A DNA stretch of 56,025 bases from Alphaproteobacteria bacterium (GCA_016297965.1 JAEDDP010000006.1:1-56025), one strand, 5' to 3'; positions 43,019 to 52,251 are shown, numbered from the stretch's first letter. The notes: generated by a model from the letters alone, not told the origin. Translations and numbers: made by a program.

Positions 43019-44029
43019 CTATATATTTGTTTTTTTCAAAGGCTTTTTTTGATTTCGTCCTGTCTCCCTTTGAAATACGATATTTTTGTCTTTATTAAAC
43101 GAAATTTTCATATTTGAAAGGGTTATTCCCTTATTAAGGCTTCCTGACTTTATTTTTTTATACAATAATTCCAAATTTTCAAGTCGGGGCGGATAAAGCT
43201 TATTTGAATTTTCCCTAATTATTTGGGCAAGGGTGCGAATTACGATTTCTTCTGGATAATAAAGAAGGGCATTTGTATTTACAATAATCTTATCTTCCTG
43301 CTTTTCCATAACCTTTGAAATGCATTCACGAACAAAAAATTCAATGCTGTCGCGCACACGTTGCATATTGGAAATTGTATTTACAATTCGTTCATTTGTA
43401 AGCTCCAATTCATCAATAAAGGATTGAAGCTTCCTTATCCGTACCCGCTTGTACTTATCATCTTGATTGCTTGGGTCTTCAACCCATACCTGATGAATAT
43501 TTGTAAGGTATTCCTTAATTTCACTTTTTGTAAATATCATCATTGGGCGAACAATGTTTACACCATCTCTTTGTGATATCGCCGGCATTCCACAAAGCCC
43601 ATATACACCACTTCCCCTTGAAAGGTTAAGGAAAAATGTTTCCCTTTGTTCGTCCTGATTGTGTGCGATAAAAAGAAAATCTATATTGTGTTGTTTTACA
43701 TAATCACAAAGCAGTTTATAACGATATTGCCGTGCCTCCGCCTCAATATTTGAGGTCGGTATTTTTCCGGTATAGGTAAGAATTTCGTGATGAATATCAT
43801 AGTTTTCCAACCAATTATGAACGGTCATTGCCTCCTCGGCCGACTCTGATCTAAGGTTATGATCAACAGTCAGTGCGGTAAGCTCCACACCATTTTCTTT
43901 GCACCAATTGTTTGTAAGAAGTGTAAGACAAAGACTGTCCGAACCACCGGACACCGCCACGGCAACCCTTAGGGGTGTTTTGCCAAGTATACCCACCAAA
44001 TTTTCATCAAAAACTTTTTGTGTAATCAT
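43019..44029 (-). CDS. tilS: tRNA(Ile)-lysidine synthase
   Basis: TilS converts C34 of tRNA-Ile(CAU) to lysidine so that it reads AUA. The N-type ATP pyrophosphatase loop AVSGGSDSLCL lies near residue 26-36, followed by LTVDHNLR, HNQDEQRETFFLNLSRGSGVYGLCGM and RPMMIFTKSEIKEYL, all family features. 336 residues is at the short end; the C-terminal tRNA-binding domain found in E. coli TilS appears reduced. No obvious Shine-Dalgarno; the gene begins 24 nt after murI on the same strand, so it is probably in one transcript with murI. Confidence 0.93.
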   Translation of the reverse strand: MITQKVFDENLVGILGKTPLRVAVAVSGGSDSLCLTLLTNNWCKENGVELTALTVDHNLRSESAEEAMTVHNWLENYDIHHEILTYTGKIPTSNIEAEARQYRYKLLCDYVKQHNIDFLFIAHNQDEQRETFFLNLSRGSGVYGLCGMPAISQRDGVNIVRPMMIFTKSEIKEYLTNIHQVWVEDPSNQDDKYKRVRIRKLQSFIDELELTNERIVNTISNMQRVRDSIEFFVRECISKVMEKQEDKIIVNTNALLYYPEEIVIRTLAQIIRENSNKLYPPRLENLELLYKKIKSGSLNKGITLSNMKISFNKDKNIVFQRETGRNQKKPLKKTNI

Positions 44030-44053
44030 AGTTTATATATAGGGATAAAAAGC

Positions 44054-44869
44054 TTATATGTCAACCTTTTCAACGGTTATACTTTCATCTTTGAACATTG
44101 ACTTTGCCTGAGCAATATATGAATCGTTTATATCCGTAATTTCAAATGAATACGATGAATCCTTTGACAAATCCCGTTCAATTTCAGGATGGCGTGATAA
44201 ATAGTTTTTAAGGGATTGTGGAACAAATTCATCCTGTGAAATTATATCAACCTTTCGTCCCAAAACCTTCATTGCAATCTGTCCTATCTGGGTTTTGTAA
44301 TGTGGATAATGTGTACAACCAAGAATTATCGCCTGTATATCCGAACCAACAAACTTTTTCACATACGATTCAATAATCGGTTCGGCAAATTCATCCGCAT
44401 TGTTTTCAATAAGAGGAACAAGAAGTGGTGCAGGGTAGGAATACAATTTTATGTCATCTTTTCGCTTTCTTAACTCTATACCATAAACATCCGACGACAC
44501 GGTTCCTTGGGTTGCAAGTAATCCAACCGATGAATAATTTTTATTTATAATTTCTTCTATTGTTGGAACAATAACCCCCAAAATTCGCCTGTCAGGAAAA
44601 TTTTGTGGAAGGTATTCTTGTTGAAGTCGCCTAAGTGCGGCAAACGTCGCCGTATTGCAGGCAATTATTATAAGCTTACAGTTCTTTTTTTTGAAAAGAT
44701 AGTCAATACAGTTTTTTGTATAGTTATAAACGGTTTCCTTTGACCTGTTTCCATACGGAACACGTGCGGTATCACCCAAATAACAAAAATTGTATTCTGG
44801 CATTGCCTCAATCAATGCTCTTGTTATAACAAGTCCGCCAAGACCACTGTCAAAAGTTCCAATATTCAT
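44054..44869 (-). CDS. murI: Glutamate racemase
   Basis: MurI makes D-glutamate for peptidoglycan. 271 residues with the two catalytic Cys in ACNTATFAA (~72) and GCTHYPHY (~185), and the start GTFDSGLGGLVITRAL. YLGDTARVPYG is also characteristic. It lies 46 nt after pnp, with a strong hairpin in between, and tilS-ftsH-msbA follow. Only a weak ribosome-binding sequence is seen upstream. Confidence 0.95.
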   Translation of the reverse strand: MNIGTFDSGLGGLVITRALIEAMPEYNFCYLGDTARVPYGNRSKETVYNYTKNCIDYLFKKKNCKLIIIACNTATFAALRRLQQEYLPQNFPDRRILGVIVPTIEEIINKNYSSVGLLATQGTVSSDVYGIELRKRKDDIKLYSYPAPLLVPLIENNADEFAEPIIESYVKKFVGSDIQAIILGCTHYPHYKTQIGQIAMKVLGRKVDIISQDEFVPQSLKNYLSRHPEIERDLSKDSSYSFEITDINDSYIAQAKSMFKDESITVEKVDI

Positions 44870-44891
44870 ATTTTTTTACCGGAATTGCAAA

Positions 44892-44917
44892 GGGGGAATT
44901 TCTTCCCCCATTTTTTT
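44892..44917. terminator. Hairpin between pnp and murI
   Basis: GGGGGAA (44892-44898) pairs perfectly with TTCCCCC (44903-44909). The long T tract (44911-44917) is on the plus-strand side, where no gene ends; on the minus strand only three T follow. It may stop antisense transcription, or act as a weak terminator or 3' stabiliser of the pnp mRNA. Confidence 0.55.
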
Positions 44918-47021
44918 ATTCTTTTACTTGTTTAATAGAAAGTCTTACCTTGCCATCCTTTACTTCGGTTACAAGGACTCTTACCTTATCCCCGACTTTA
45001 AGGGCATCTTCAACTCTCTTTACACGTTTTTCACTGATTTCTGAAATATGAACCAAACCTTCGCTTGCATTCATAAATGAAACAACTGCACCAAAGTCCA
45101 TAAGTTTCACAACTTCACCATCGTAAACCTTACCAACTTCTGGTTCTTCACAAATGTCATCAATAATTTTCTTTGCAATATCAATTTCTTCTTGTGAAGT
45201 ACCGGCAATTTTTATAATTCCAGAATCTTCAATTTCAATTTTTGTATTTGACTTTTCACAAATTGAACGAATCATACTTCCGCCACTTCCAATAACTTCA
45301 CGTATCTTCTTTGGGTTGATTGTGAATTGAAGTATTGTAGGAGCATAAGGAGAAAGTTCCTTTCTTGGAGCTTTAAGGGCATCTGCCATCTTTCCAAGGA
45401 TGTGTTTTCTTCCTTCATGTGCCTGTGCCAAAGCTTGCTTCATAATTTCAAATGTAATAGATGTTATTTTAATATCCATTTGAAGTGCAGTAATACCATC
45501 TTTTGTACCTGCAACCTTAAAGTCCATATCACCAAGATGATCTTCATCACCCATAATATCGGTAAGTATAGCGAATTTGTCGCCTTCCTTTATAAGACCC
45601 ATCGCAATACCAGCCACAGGAGCCTTTACAGGAATACCGGCATCCATCATTGCCAAGCTTGCACCACAGGTTGTTGCCATAGATGAAGAACCATTTGATT
45701 CTGTAATATCAGATACAACACGAATTGTGTATGGGAATTCTTCAAACGTTGGAAGCATAGCATGGTTTGCTCTCCATGCAAGTTTTCCATGACCAATTTC
45801 ACGACGTCCAGGAGAACCTATCTTTCCACATTCACCAACGGAAAATGGCGGGAAGTTATAGTGAAGCATAAATCTTTCACTGCGTACACCATCCAAATCA
45901 TCCTCTAATTGTTCGTCTTCTTTTACACCGATTGTTGCGGATACAAGAGCCTGTGTTTCACCACGTGTGAATAATGCGGAACCGTGGTTTCTGCCAAGTA
46001 CACCAACTTCACATTCAATTGGACGTACAGTTTTTGTATCACGACCATCAATACGTGGTTCGCCTCTTAAAATTGCACCTCTCATAGTTTCGGCTTCAAT
46101 ATCCGCAAAAACAGTAGGAGCAATACGTTTTGAAACTTCATCATCTTCGGCGATTGTTGCAAATGCACGTTCCTTAATATCGGCCAAAACATCTTGTCTT
46201 TCAAGTTTTGCTTTTATCTTGTATGCCTTCTTTATTTCATCACCAAAGTTTTTGATAAATGATTCTTTTAATACAGCATATTCCGGAGCCTGTGCTGGAA
46301 CTTCCCATTCCTTATTACCAACATCTTTTTTCATTTCATTGATAAGTTTTATAACTGGTTGGAAAGATTTAAATCCAGTTTCCACTGCATTAAGCATAAC
46401 TTCTTCGGAAAGTTCATTTGCCTCAGATTCAACCATCAAAACACCTTCGCTTGTACCTGCAACAACAAGGTCAAGTTTTGAATTTTTGATTTGTGATTTT
46501 ACTGGGTTTACAACAAATGTATCATTGATATATGCAACCCTTGCTGCACCAACAGGTCCCATAAATGGAATACCAGAAATTGAAAGTGCGGCACTTGATG
46601 CAACCATCGCAACTATGTCTGGTGAATTTTCCTTATCATAGTTATATACAGTTGCAATAACCTGTACTTCATTTTTAAATGTTTCTGGGAACAAAGGTCT
46701 TATTGGACGATCAATCAATCTTGAAATCAATGTTTCATGTACCGAAGGACGACCTTCACGACGGTTAAATGAACCTGGAATTTTACCTGATGAACCGAAT
46801 TTTTCCTGATAATTTACTGTTAATGGGAAAAAGTCTTGACCTTCAACTGGTTCTTTTGCCGCAACAACAGTTGCAAGAACCATTGTTTCACCGTATGTAG
46901 CCATAACAGCACCGGTTGCTTGCCTTGCAATTTTACCTGTTTGAAGGGTAAGTTTTTTACCTTCCCACATAATTTCTTTTTCAACTATGTTAAACATAGA
47001 TTTTTTTCCTAATCCAAACAT
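44916..47021 (-). CDS. pnp: Polynucleotide phosphorylase
   Basis: 3'-5' exoribonuclease using phosphate, part of the RNA degradosome. 701 residues: two RNase PH domains (GRPSVHETLISRLIDRP in the first; GDMDFKVAGTKDGITALQMDIK in the second, read in parts), an alpha linker, a KH domain (IREVIGSGGSMIRSI) and an S1 domain (GKVYDGEVVKLMDFGAVVSF). It starts at 47021 after AAAGGAT; a second ATG eight codons on is also preceded by AGGA. Upstream lie a promoter and a long structured leader. Belongs to the truB-rpsO-pnp neighbourhood. Confidence 0.97.
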   Translation of the reverse strand: MFGLGKKSMFNIVEKEIMWEGKKLTLQTGKIARQATGAVMATYGETMVLATVVAAKEPVEGQDFFPLTVNYQEKFGSSGKIPGSFNRREGRPSVHETLISRLIDRPIRPLFPETFKNEVQVIATVYNYDKENSPDIVAMVASSAALSISGIPFMGPVGAARVAYINDTFVVNPVKSQIKNSKLDLVVAGTSEGVLMVESEANELSEEVMLNAVETGFKSFQPVIKLINEMKKDVGNKEWEVPAQAPEYAVLKESFIKNFGDEIKKAYKIKAKLERQDVLADIKERAFATIAEDDEVSKRIAPTVFADIEAETMRGAILRGEPRIDGRDTKTVRPIECEVGVLGRNHGSALFTRGETQALVSATIGVKEDEQLEDDLDGVRSERFMLHYNFPPFSVGECGKIGSPGRREIGHGKLAWRANHAMLPTFEEFPYTIRVVSDITESNGSSSMATTCGASLAMMDAGIPVKAPVAGIAMGLIKEGDKFAILTDIMGDEDHLGDMDFKVAGTKDGITALQMDIKITSITFEIMKQALAQAHEGRKHILGKMADALKAPRKELSPYAPTILQFTINPKKIREVIGSGGSMIRSICEKSNTKIEIEDSGIIKIAGTSQEEIDIAKKIIDDICEEPEVGKVYDGEVVKLMDFGAVVSFMNASEGLVHISEISEKRVKRVEDALKVGDKVRVLVTEVKDGKVRLSIKQVKE

Positions 47022-47153
47022 ATTTTATCCTTTCATCTGTTTGTTTATAAAAGGAAAAGAAAAAGGAAAGACGACTTTTAAAAGTCAGAAAATACAATCC
47101 AAGTAAATCAAAAAATATTGGACTCTATATTCTGACTTACCTTTTACTTTTCC
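47022..47153 (-). promoter_or_regulatory. Long stem-loop leader of pnp
   Basis: Minus-strand leader RNA predicted to begin at 47153. Its first 14 nt (47140-47153) pair with 47053-47066 (one mismatch in 14), and AAGTCAGAA (47130-47138) pairs perfectly with 47082-47090 inside; an inner TCCAA/TTGGA pair tops it. One arm also contains the palindrome GACTTTTAAAAGTC (47073-47086). This resembles the RNase III-processed stem by which E. coli pnp autoregulates. About 31 nt separate the stem from the ATG. Confidence 0.7.
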
Positions 47154-47159
47154 ATATTC

Positions 47160-47165
47160 ATTATA
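47160..47165 (-). promoter_or_regulatory. -10 element of pnp
   Basis: TATAAT on the minus strand; start predicted 7 nt later at 47153, exactly the base of the leader stem. The -35 is poor. Confidence 0.55.
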
Positions 47166-47176
47166 CATTAAAAAGG

Positions 47177-47206
47177 CAAAAAAGGAAAGAAAGTTTTATT
47201 CTTTCC
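47177..47206 (-). terminator. Terminator of the rpsO/85-aa unit before pnp
   Basis: Minus strand: GGAAAGA (47206-47200) pairs with TCTTTCC (47190-47184), then a T tract. It separates pnp from its upstream genes. Confidence 0.65.
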
Positions 47207-47213
47207 CTTCACC

Positions 47214-47471
47214 TTACCTTGTATAACTGTCAAAATATTCCTTATACAAAGATATTGCCTTTAATGTTTTTTCTTTGGCATTACACTTTGCCCAATACGA
47301 AGACTTTATACTTCCCCTTGTAATTTCGGCATGTGGACATTGATTTTCACATGCAGGGCAGGTTTTTGCATCATCCCATTTGTTATTCACACATGGGGGA
47401 GTTTGCCAAACATCACCAGTTTCAATAGCTTTTCTTGCATAAACCGGAACTTTTATCTTTGATTTAGTCAT
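47214..47471 (-). CDS. Small Cys-containing protein between rpsO and pnp (85 aa)
   Basis: 85 residues; AAGGAT lies upstream of the start. Five Cys (27, 38, 41, 45, 63) in PPCVNNKW, TCPACENQC and AKCNAKE could form a zinc or iron-sulfur site. It starts 19 nt after rpsO and is followed by a terminator before the pnp promoter, so it is probably co-transcribed with truB-rpsO. No family is recognised. The TCPAC/QCPH pattern differs from ribosomal zinc proteins. Confidence 0.6.
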   Translation of the reverse strand: MTKSKIKVPVYARKAIETGDVWQTPPCVNNKWDDAKTCPACENQCPHAEITRGSIKSSYWAKCNAKEKTLKAISLYKEYFDSYTR

Positions 47472-47490
47472 ATTTTGAAAATCCTTAAAT

Positions 47491-47760
47491 TTATTTTCTT
47501 ATGTTTAATTTTTTAATTGTTTCTTCATAAGCCTTTGGATTTGTTCTTTTAAGGTAAGCAAGCAAAGTTTTTCTGTTGTTTACCATTTTTGTTAAACCCA
47601 TCTTTGAAGAATTATCTTTTTTGTTTTCTACCAAATGCTTTGTTAAATTAGCAATTCTTTCTGTAAGGATTGCAATTTGAACTTCGGATGAACCGTTGTC
47701 ATTTTCTGAAACCTTAAATTCTTTTATCAAAGAAGCTTTTTTTTCTTTTGTTAATGCCAT
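47491..47760 (-). CDS. rpsO: 30S ribosomal protein uS15
   Basis: 89 residues, exactly the family length, starting MALTKEKKASLIKEF with HLVENKKDNSSKMGLTKMV and KTLLAYLKRTNP, all diagnostic. uS15 binds 16S rRNA helix 22 early in 30S assembly. The start at 47760 is chosen from homology and the AAAGGATTA box; the frame is open to 47799. The truB stop lies 22 nt upstream. Confidence 0.97.
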   Translation of the reverse strand: MALTKEKKASLIKEFKVSENDNGSSEVQIAILTERIANLTKHLVENKKDNSSKMGLTKMVNNRKTLLAYLKRTNPKAYEETIKKLNIRK

Positions 47761-47782
47761 TTTTTTAATCCTTTCTTTCTTT

Positions 47783-48709
47783 TTACAAGTTAAAAACACG
47801 AACAGTCTTTAAAAGACCATTTTCAAATTTAACAATTGCTGAAAGTTTGGTATTTGATATTACTTGATACAACGCACCGGATTTTAAATCAAAACCATCT
47901 GGTTTAATCCATTGCCCGTTCCTTAATTTTTGATTTTGCCCGTCATTCATATCCAAAGCCAAGATGTCGTTCAGCCCAAAGGATACAGGAAGCAAAATAT
48001 CGCTATCAAATTTCCGTACATCCAACGATTGAGATGGATTTTGCAATATTTTTTCCAATTTGTCAAGTGTTATTGCATTTGCCTCACTAAATGGACCGTT
48101 TGCAATTCGTCGTAAATACGAAACAAAACCGGCCGAATTAAGCCTTCTTGCAATATCACGCGCAATGGCCCTTACATAAAACCCCTTATTCGCACAAACC
48201 CGAAATTTTACCTCGTCTTTGCTTACTCTTTCTATTATTTTAAGTTCATATACAAAGTTTTCCCGTGGCTTTATATTTACTTCTTTTCCTTCGCGGGCAA
48301 GTTTATATGCTCTTACCCCATTTATTTTTATTGCGGAATATATTGGGGGGACTTGTTCTATTTTTCCCAAAAAACTTGGTATAACCGCCTCAATTTCCTC
48401 AGTCGTTGGAATTTTATCTGATTTCTTTATTACTTCACCTTCAATATCATCTGTGGAACGTTCCTCACCAAATTTTATATTGAACTCGTACACCTTTTTA
48501 TTTTCCATTTGAAATTGTACGGTTTTTGTCGCCTCGCCAATTGCAACGGGAAGTACACCACTTGCCATTGGGTCCAATGTTCCTGTGTGTCCTATTTTAA
48601 CCTTGCCAAAAATTGGAAATAATAACCTTTTTAACCGAAAAATGACATCATTAGAAGTTATTTCCAATGCTTTATCTATGTTTATAAATCCATTTATTTT
48701 TTCTGCCAT
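47783..48709 (-). CDS. truB: tRNA pseudouridine(55) synthase
   Basis: TruB makes pseudouridine 55 in the T-loop of all tRNAs. 308 residues from ATG 48709 (AGGG 8 nt upstream; the longer frame uses a TTG two codons earlier). Motifs: INIDKALEITSN, GHTGTLDPMASGVLP with catalytic D46, PPIYSAIKINGVRAYKLAREG and a C-terminal PUA-like domain (GQWIKPDGF). It leads the truB-rpsO-(85 aa) transcript, the usual neighbour order of gammaproteobacteria and alphaproteobacteria. Confidence 0.95.
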   Translation of the reverse strand: MAEKINGFINIDKALEITSNDVIFRLKRLLFPIFGKVKIGHTGTLDPMASGVLPVAIGEATKTVQFQMENKKVYEFNIKFGEERSTDDIEGEVIKKSDKIPTTEEIEAVIPSFLGKIEQVPPIYSAIKINGVRAYKLAREGKEVNIKPRENFVYELKIIERVSKDEVKFRVCANKGFYVRAIARDIARRLNSAGFVSYLRRIANGPFSEANAITLDKLEKILQNPSQSLDVRKFDSDILLPVSFGLNDILALDMNDGQNQKLRNGQWIKPDGFDLKSGALYQVISNTKLSAIVKFENGLLKTVRVFNL

Positions 48710-48775
48710 ATTCAAGCCCTTATCATTTATCCTTTTATTATCATATACTTTTTATAAATTTACAATAAAAAACAG

Positions 48776-48803
48776 TTGACAAAAAAACTTTATTATATAT
48801 CAT
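48776..48803 (+). promoter_or_regulatory. Promoter of the 94-aa/134-aa gene pair
   Basis: Perfect -35 TTGACA (48776-48781), 16 nt, -10 TATCAT (48798-48803), divergent from truB. Confidence 0.55.
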
Positions 48804-48833
48804 TCAAGTATTTTAAAAAAGGAAAACATACGG

Positions 48834-49118
48834 ATGAAACGCATTTTTGATTTTATTTTTTATAATGAAAAGAAAAAGGACGAAGCAAAGGAATTTTGTT
48901 GCGAAATTCTTCTTTTGGAACAAAATCAAATAAAAAATGTTTTGTCTTCGCCTAAATTATTGAAATTCATTTGGGATAATGAAATTGCATCTGGCAAAAT
49001 TTTGCCCAAAAATGTATTAAAAAAGGAATATAGGGAACGGTTAAAGGAAATTGAGAGTGAATTACTCAATTATCCCTTAGATATGATACAAACAATAAAA
49101 CGAAACAGAGGCCTTTAA
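48834..49118 (+). CDS. Hypothetical protein (94 aa)
   Basis: 94 residues, charged and helical throughout (NEKKKDEAKEFCCEILLLEQNQ, EYRERLKEIESELLNYP), no signal peptide or membrane segment. AAAAAGGAAAACATACGG precedes the start. The next gene begins 2 nt after its stop, so the two are translationally coupled. A double Cys (FCCE) is the only notable residue group. Function not recognised. Confidence 0.6.
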   Translation: MKRIFDFIFYNEKKKDEAKEFCCEILLLEQNQIKNVLSSPKLLKFIWDNEIASGKILPKNVLKKEYRERLKEIESELLNYPLDMIQTIKRNRGL

Positions 49119-49120
49119 GT

Positions 49121-49525
49121 ATGAAAAAAGTACAACAACCTACACCAATTCATGATAAATTGAATAAAATTGTTATTAAACATTCATTGGGAATTATGCA
49201 CGATTGTATGGCAGAGCTTTTGTCATCTGCATCCGAAGAAATTGTTGATGAAAACAATAATTATTATGTTTACAAAACAAATTTTGAATATGTTGCAGTT
49301 TTGTTAAAATTGTTATATTCAAAACAATTTGACCGCCTTCTTTCCGACGATCAAAAATACATACGGGATATGAATACATTTTTGGTAAACAGCTATTCTG
49401 TTGAACTAAACGAAAGTATAAAAAGGTTCAATAATTACGAAAAGAAAAACAAACCTTTCTTTAATCGCGCTCGTCTAAAAGAATTTAAACTTTTAAAATA
49501 TCGTCCAATAAAGGAACGTGATTAG
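49121..49525 (+). CDS. Hypothetical protein (134 aa), convergent with mutS
   Basis: 134 residues, predicted all helical and soluble, with a basic C-terminus (RARLKEFKLLKYRPIKERD). AGAGG upstream lies within the end of the previous gene. It ends by overlapping mutS: its TAG (49523-49525) and the mutS TAA (complement of 49522-49524) share bases, with no terminator between. No family recognised. Probably acts with the 94-residue protein. Confidence 0.6.
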   Translation: MKKVQQPTPIHDKLNKIVIKHSLGIMHDCMAELLSSASEEIVDENNNYYVYKTNFEYVAVLLKLLYSKQFDRLLSDDQKYIRDMNTFLVNSYSVELNESIKRFNNYEKKNKPFFNRARLKEFKLLKYRPIKERD

Positions 49526-52215
49526 TCAATCATTTCTTTTATTTCGTACATTATTGATAATGCAGATTTAGGGGATAGGTCATCAGGATTTATCTCCTTT
49601 AATTTATCCCGTAATTTCAAAAGCTTTTCATCTTCTTCACTTTTTCTAACTATTGGTGATTTTTCCTGAAATGAAAATAAATCCATATCATCAAGCTTTT
49701 TTACAAGGTGTCGGCTTTTTTGCATTCCATCGTTGGATTCTAGACCCTCCAAAATATGGCTTGCCTTCACAATAACTTCTTCTGGAATGCCTGCAATTTT
49801 TGCCACATGTATACCATACGATTTATCCGCAACGCCAAGTCCCACCTTATGAAGGAAGACAACATCCCCTTTATATTCCTTTATTTCCATGGTATGTGCC
49901 GATACATTTTTCATTTTTCCAATTACTTGTGTAAGTTCATGATAATGTGTTGCAAATATACCACGGCAACGGTTTATGTTGTTAAGGTATTCAAGCACTG
50001 CCCATGCAATGGAAAGTCCATCAAATGTTGATGTTCCCCTTCCTATTTCATCAAGTATCACAAATGAATGTTCATCCGCCTGATTAAGGATTGTTGCGGT
50101 CTCACTCATTTCCACCATAAAGGTTGACTGTCCGCGGGCAAGGTTATCCGATGCACCAACACGACTGAAAAGTTTATCTATAACACCGATATGTGCCTTT
50201 GTCGCCGGAACAAAGGATCCAATTTGTGCCATAATAATTATAATTGCATTTTGACGAAGGAATGTTGATTTTCCGGCCATATTCGGACCCGTTAAAATCC
50301 AAAGCTTGCTGTCATCCCCCTTATTTTCCAAAACACAATCGTTTGGAATAAACGAAACATTTAATTTTTTAAGGTTTGCTTCCACAACGGGATGGCGACC
50401 ATCCACTATTTCAAAATCAAATGAATTATCAACTTCTGGTTTCACATAGTCATTTTCAATGGCAAGTAGGGCAAGCGAAGTATACAAATCCAATTCGGCA
50501 ATTGCATTTGAAAGTATTGTTATATCATCAACCCTGTTTAAAATTTCATGGCAAAGGTCATTAAATATTTCCAACTCTAAGGACAAATATTTCTCATTCG
50601 CCACCAAAATTTTTTGTTCTATTTCGGAAAGTTCCGGTGTCGTAAACCTTACCCCATTAACCAAGGTCTGTTTATGTTGGAAACCACTGTCCGGTGCCAT
50701 AAGGGCGGTTGCCTGCTTGCTTGGTACTTCAACAAAATAACCGACAATATTATTGTATTTTATTTTAAGGTTCATAATTGAAGTTTGAAGGGCATACTTT
50801 GCCTGCAAATCCAAAATCACCTGCTTTGTATTTTGTGATAATGACTTGTATTCATCAAGTGTCGGATGAAATCCATCCTTTATAAATCCTCCATCCCGTG
50901 TAAGTATCGGTGGTTCATCAATAATTGCATTGTTAAGCTTTTTTGAAAGTTCACTAAAATCCCTTAACCCATCAATAATTCCACCCAGTGGGTTTTCAAT
51001 GGAATTTTGTACCGCATTGCAAAGAAGGCTTTTAAGGTTCGGTATAACAGCCAATGTCGTCCCGATATTAAGCAAATCCCGTGGACCGGCACGGTTGCAA
51101 CTTATACGACTTACGATTCGCTGTATATCAAAAATTTGTGAAAGCATATCCCGAATATCACAAAGAAGTTCTTGGTTTCCAACAAAAAATTCAACTGAAT
51201 TGAGCCTTTTATTTATCTTTTGTGCATTGGCAAGTGGCGCACTAAGTGCGCGTTTAAGCTCCCTTTTACCCATCGGTGTTTTTGTCTTGTCCATCACGGC
51301 AAAAAGGTTTGAATTATTTGTTGTTTCATCATTTATATTTTCAAATATTTCCAAATTTTTAACCGAAAAGGCATCAATTTGTAAAATGTCCGAATTTGCC
51401 TCCTTTACCGGTTTTGAAATATTCGGAAGTTGTCCTATTTGTGTAAGTTGGATATAGTTTAATATTGCCCCCTGTACCTCAATTTCCGGACTTGAAAAAT
51501 TACCAATTACTGAAACATCGGATACCTTAAATATATCGCAAATATTTCTTTTTGAATTTATTTCATCAAAAAAGGTTTTTGGTTTTAAAACAAGTTTTGA
51601 TTTAAACTGACTTACAAATGTTTCAAGTTTCGGATTCTTTATATCTTCATCGGATATAATAATTTCCGCTGGGTTCTTTATCACAACAAAGGAAATCAGT
51701 TCGGCAATGGCATTTTCTTCAAACGATTGCACCGAAAATTCACCGGTGGAAATATCGGCAATCGCAACCGAAACCTTTACATCCAAGCCATCATTTATAA
51801 CAACAGACATAAGGTAATTATTAAACGAACCGTTAAGAAGGTTATCTTCGGTAAGTGTTCCGGCCGTAATGATTCGCGAAACTTCACGTCGTACAACCGC
51901 CTTATACCCACGTTTTTTGGCCTCTGCCGGATCTTCGGTTTGTTCGCAAATGGCAACCTTTATTCCCTGTTTTACAAGCTTTGGCATATAGGATGAAAAG
52001 GCATGATATGGAATGCCACACATTGGAACGGGCTTCCCCATATATGTTCCCCTGTGTGTAAGGGCAATATCCAATGCCTTTGATGCAGTCATCGCATCAT
52101 CAAAAAACATTTCATAAAAATCACCCATACGATACATTAAAAGATAATCTTTATACTGCTCCTTCACAGATAAATACTGTTGCATCATAGGAGTAGCTTT
52201 CACATCGGCAACCAT
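49522..52215 (-). CDS. mutS: DNA mismatch repair protein MutS
   Basis: MutS recognises mismatches and, with MutL, directs repair. 897 residues. The N-terminal mismatch-binding domain has MGDFYEMFFDDA, the Phe-X-Glu motif that stacks on the mispair; later FVILDEIGRGTSTFDG (Walker B), GPNMAGKSTFLRQ (Walker A, ~643) and FATHYHELT mark the ATPase domain. AAGGTGG lies 10 nt before the start. The small lipoprotein gene and the AI-2E permease gene lie just upstream on the same strand. Confidence 0.97.
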   Translation of the reverse strand: MVADVKATPMMQQYLSVKEQYKDYLLMYRMGDFYEMFFDDAMTASKALDIALTHRGTYMGKPVPMCGIPYHAFSSYMPKLVKQGIKVAICEQTEDPAEAKKRGYKAVVRREVSRIITAGTLTEDNLLNGSFNNYLMSVVINDGLDVKVSVAIADISTGEFSVQSFEENAIAELISFVVIKNPAEIIISDEDIKNPKLETFVSQFKSKLVLKPKTFFDEINSKRNICDIFKVSDVSVIGNFSSPEIEVQGAILNYIQLTQIGQLPNISKPVKEANSDILQIDAFSVKNLEIFENINDETTNNSNLFAVMDKTKTPMGKRELKRALSAPLANAQKINKRLNSVEFFVGNQELLCDIRDMLSQIFDIQRIVSRISCNRAGPRDLLNIGTTLAVIPNLKSLLCNAVQNSIENPLGGIIDGLRDFSELSKKLNNAIIDEPPILTRDGGFIKDGFHPTLDEYKSLSQNTKQVILDLQAKYALQTSIMNLKIKYNNIVGYFVEVPSKQATALMAPDSGFQHKQTLVNGVRFTTPELSEIEQKILVANEKYLSLELEIFNDLCHEILNRVDDITILSNAIAELDLYTSLALLAIENDYVKPEVDNSFDFEIVDGRHPVVEANLKKLNVSFIPNDCVLENKGDDSKLWILTGPNMAGKSTFLRQNAIIIIMAQIGSFVPATKAHIGVIDKLFSRVGASDNLARGQSTFMVEMSETATILNQADEHSFVILDEIGRGTSTFDGLSIAWAVLEYLNNINRCRGIFATHYHELTQVIGKMKNVSAHTMEIKEYKGDVVFLHKVGLGVADKSYGIHVAKIAGIPEEVIVKASHILEGLESNDGMQKSRHLVKKLDDMDLFSFQEKSPIVRKSEEDEKLLKLRDKLKEINPDDLSPKSALSIMYEIKEMID

Positions 52216-52251
52216 TTTCTACTAAACCACCTTACAAAAACTTAAACAAAA

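Noticed and set aside
44892..44917. Plus-strand terminator implying a hidden plus-strand gene upstream
   Set aside because: No plus-strand frame with a ribosome site ends near it; more likely a bidirectional hairpin or antisense stop between pnp and murI.
47073..47086. Palindrome GACTTTTAAAAGTC as a repressor operator
   Set aside because: It lies inside the predicted transcribed stem of the pnp leader, so an RNA structure explains it better.
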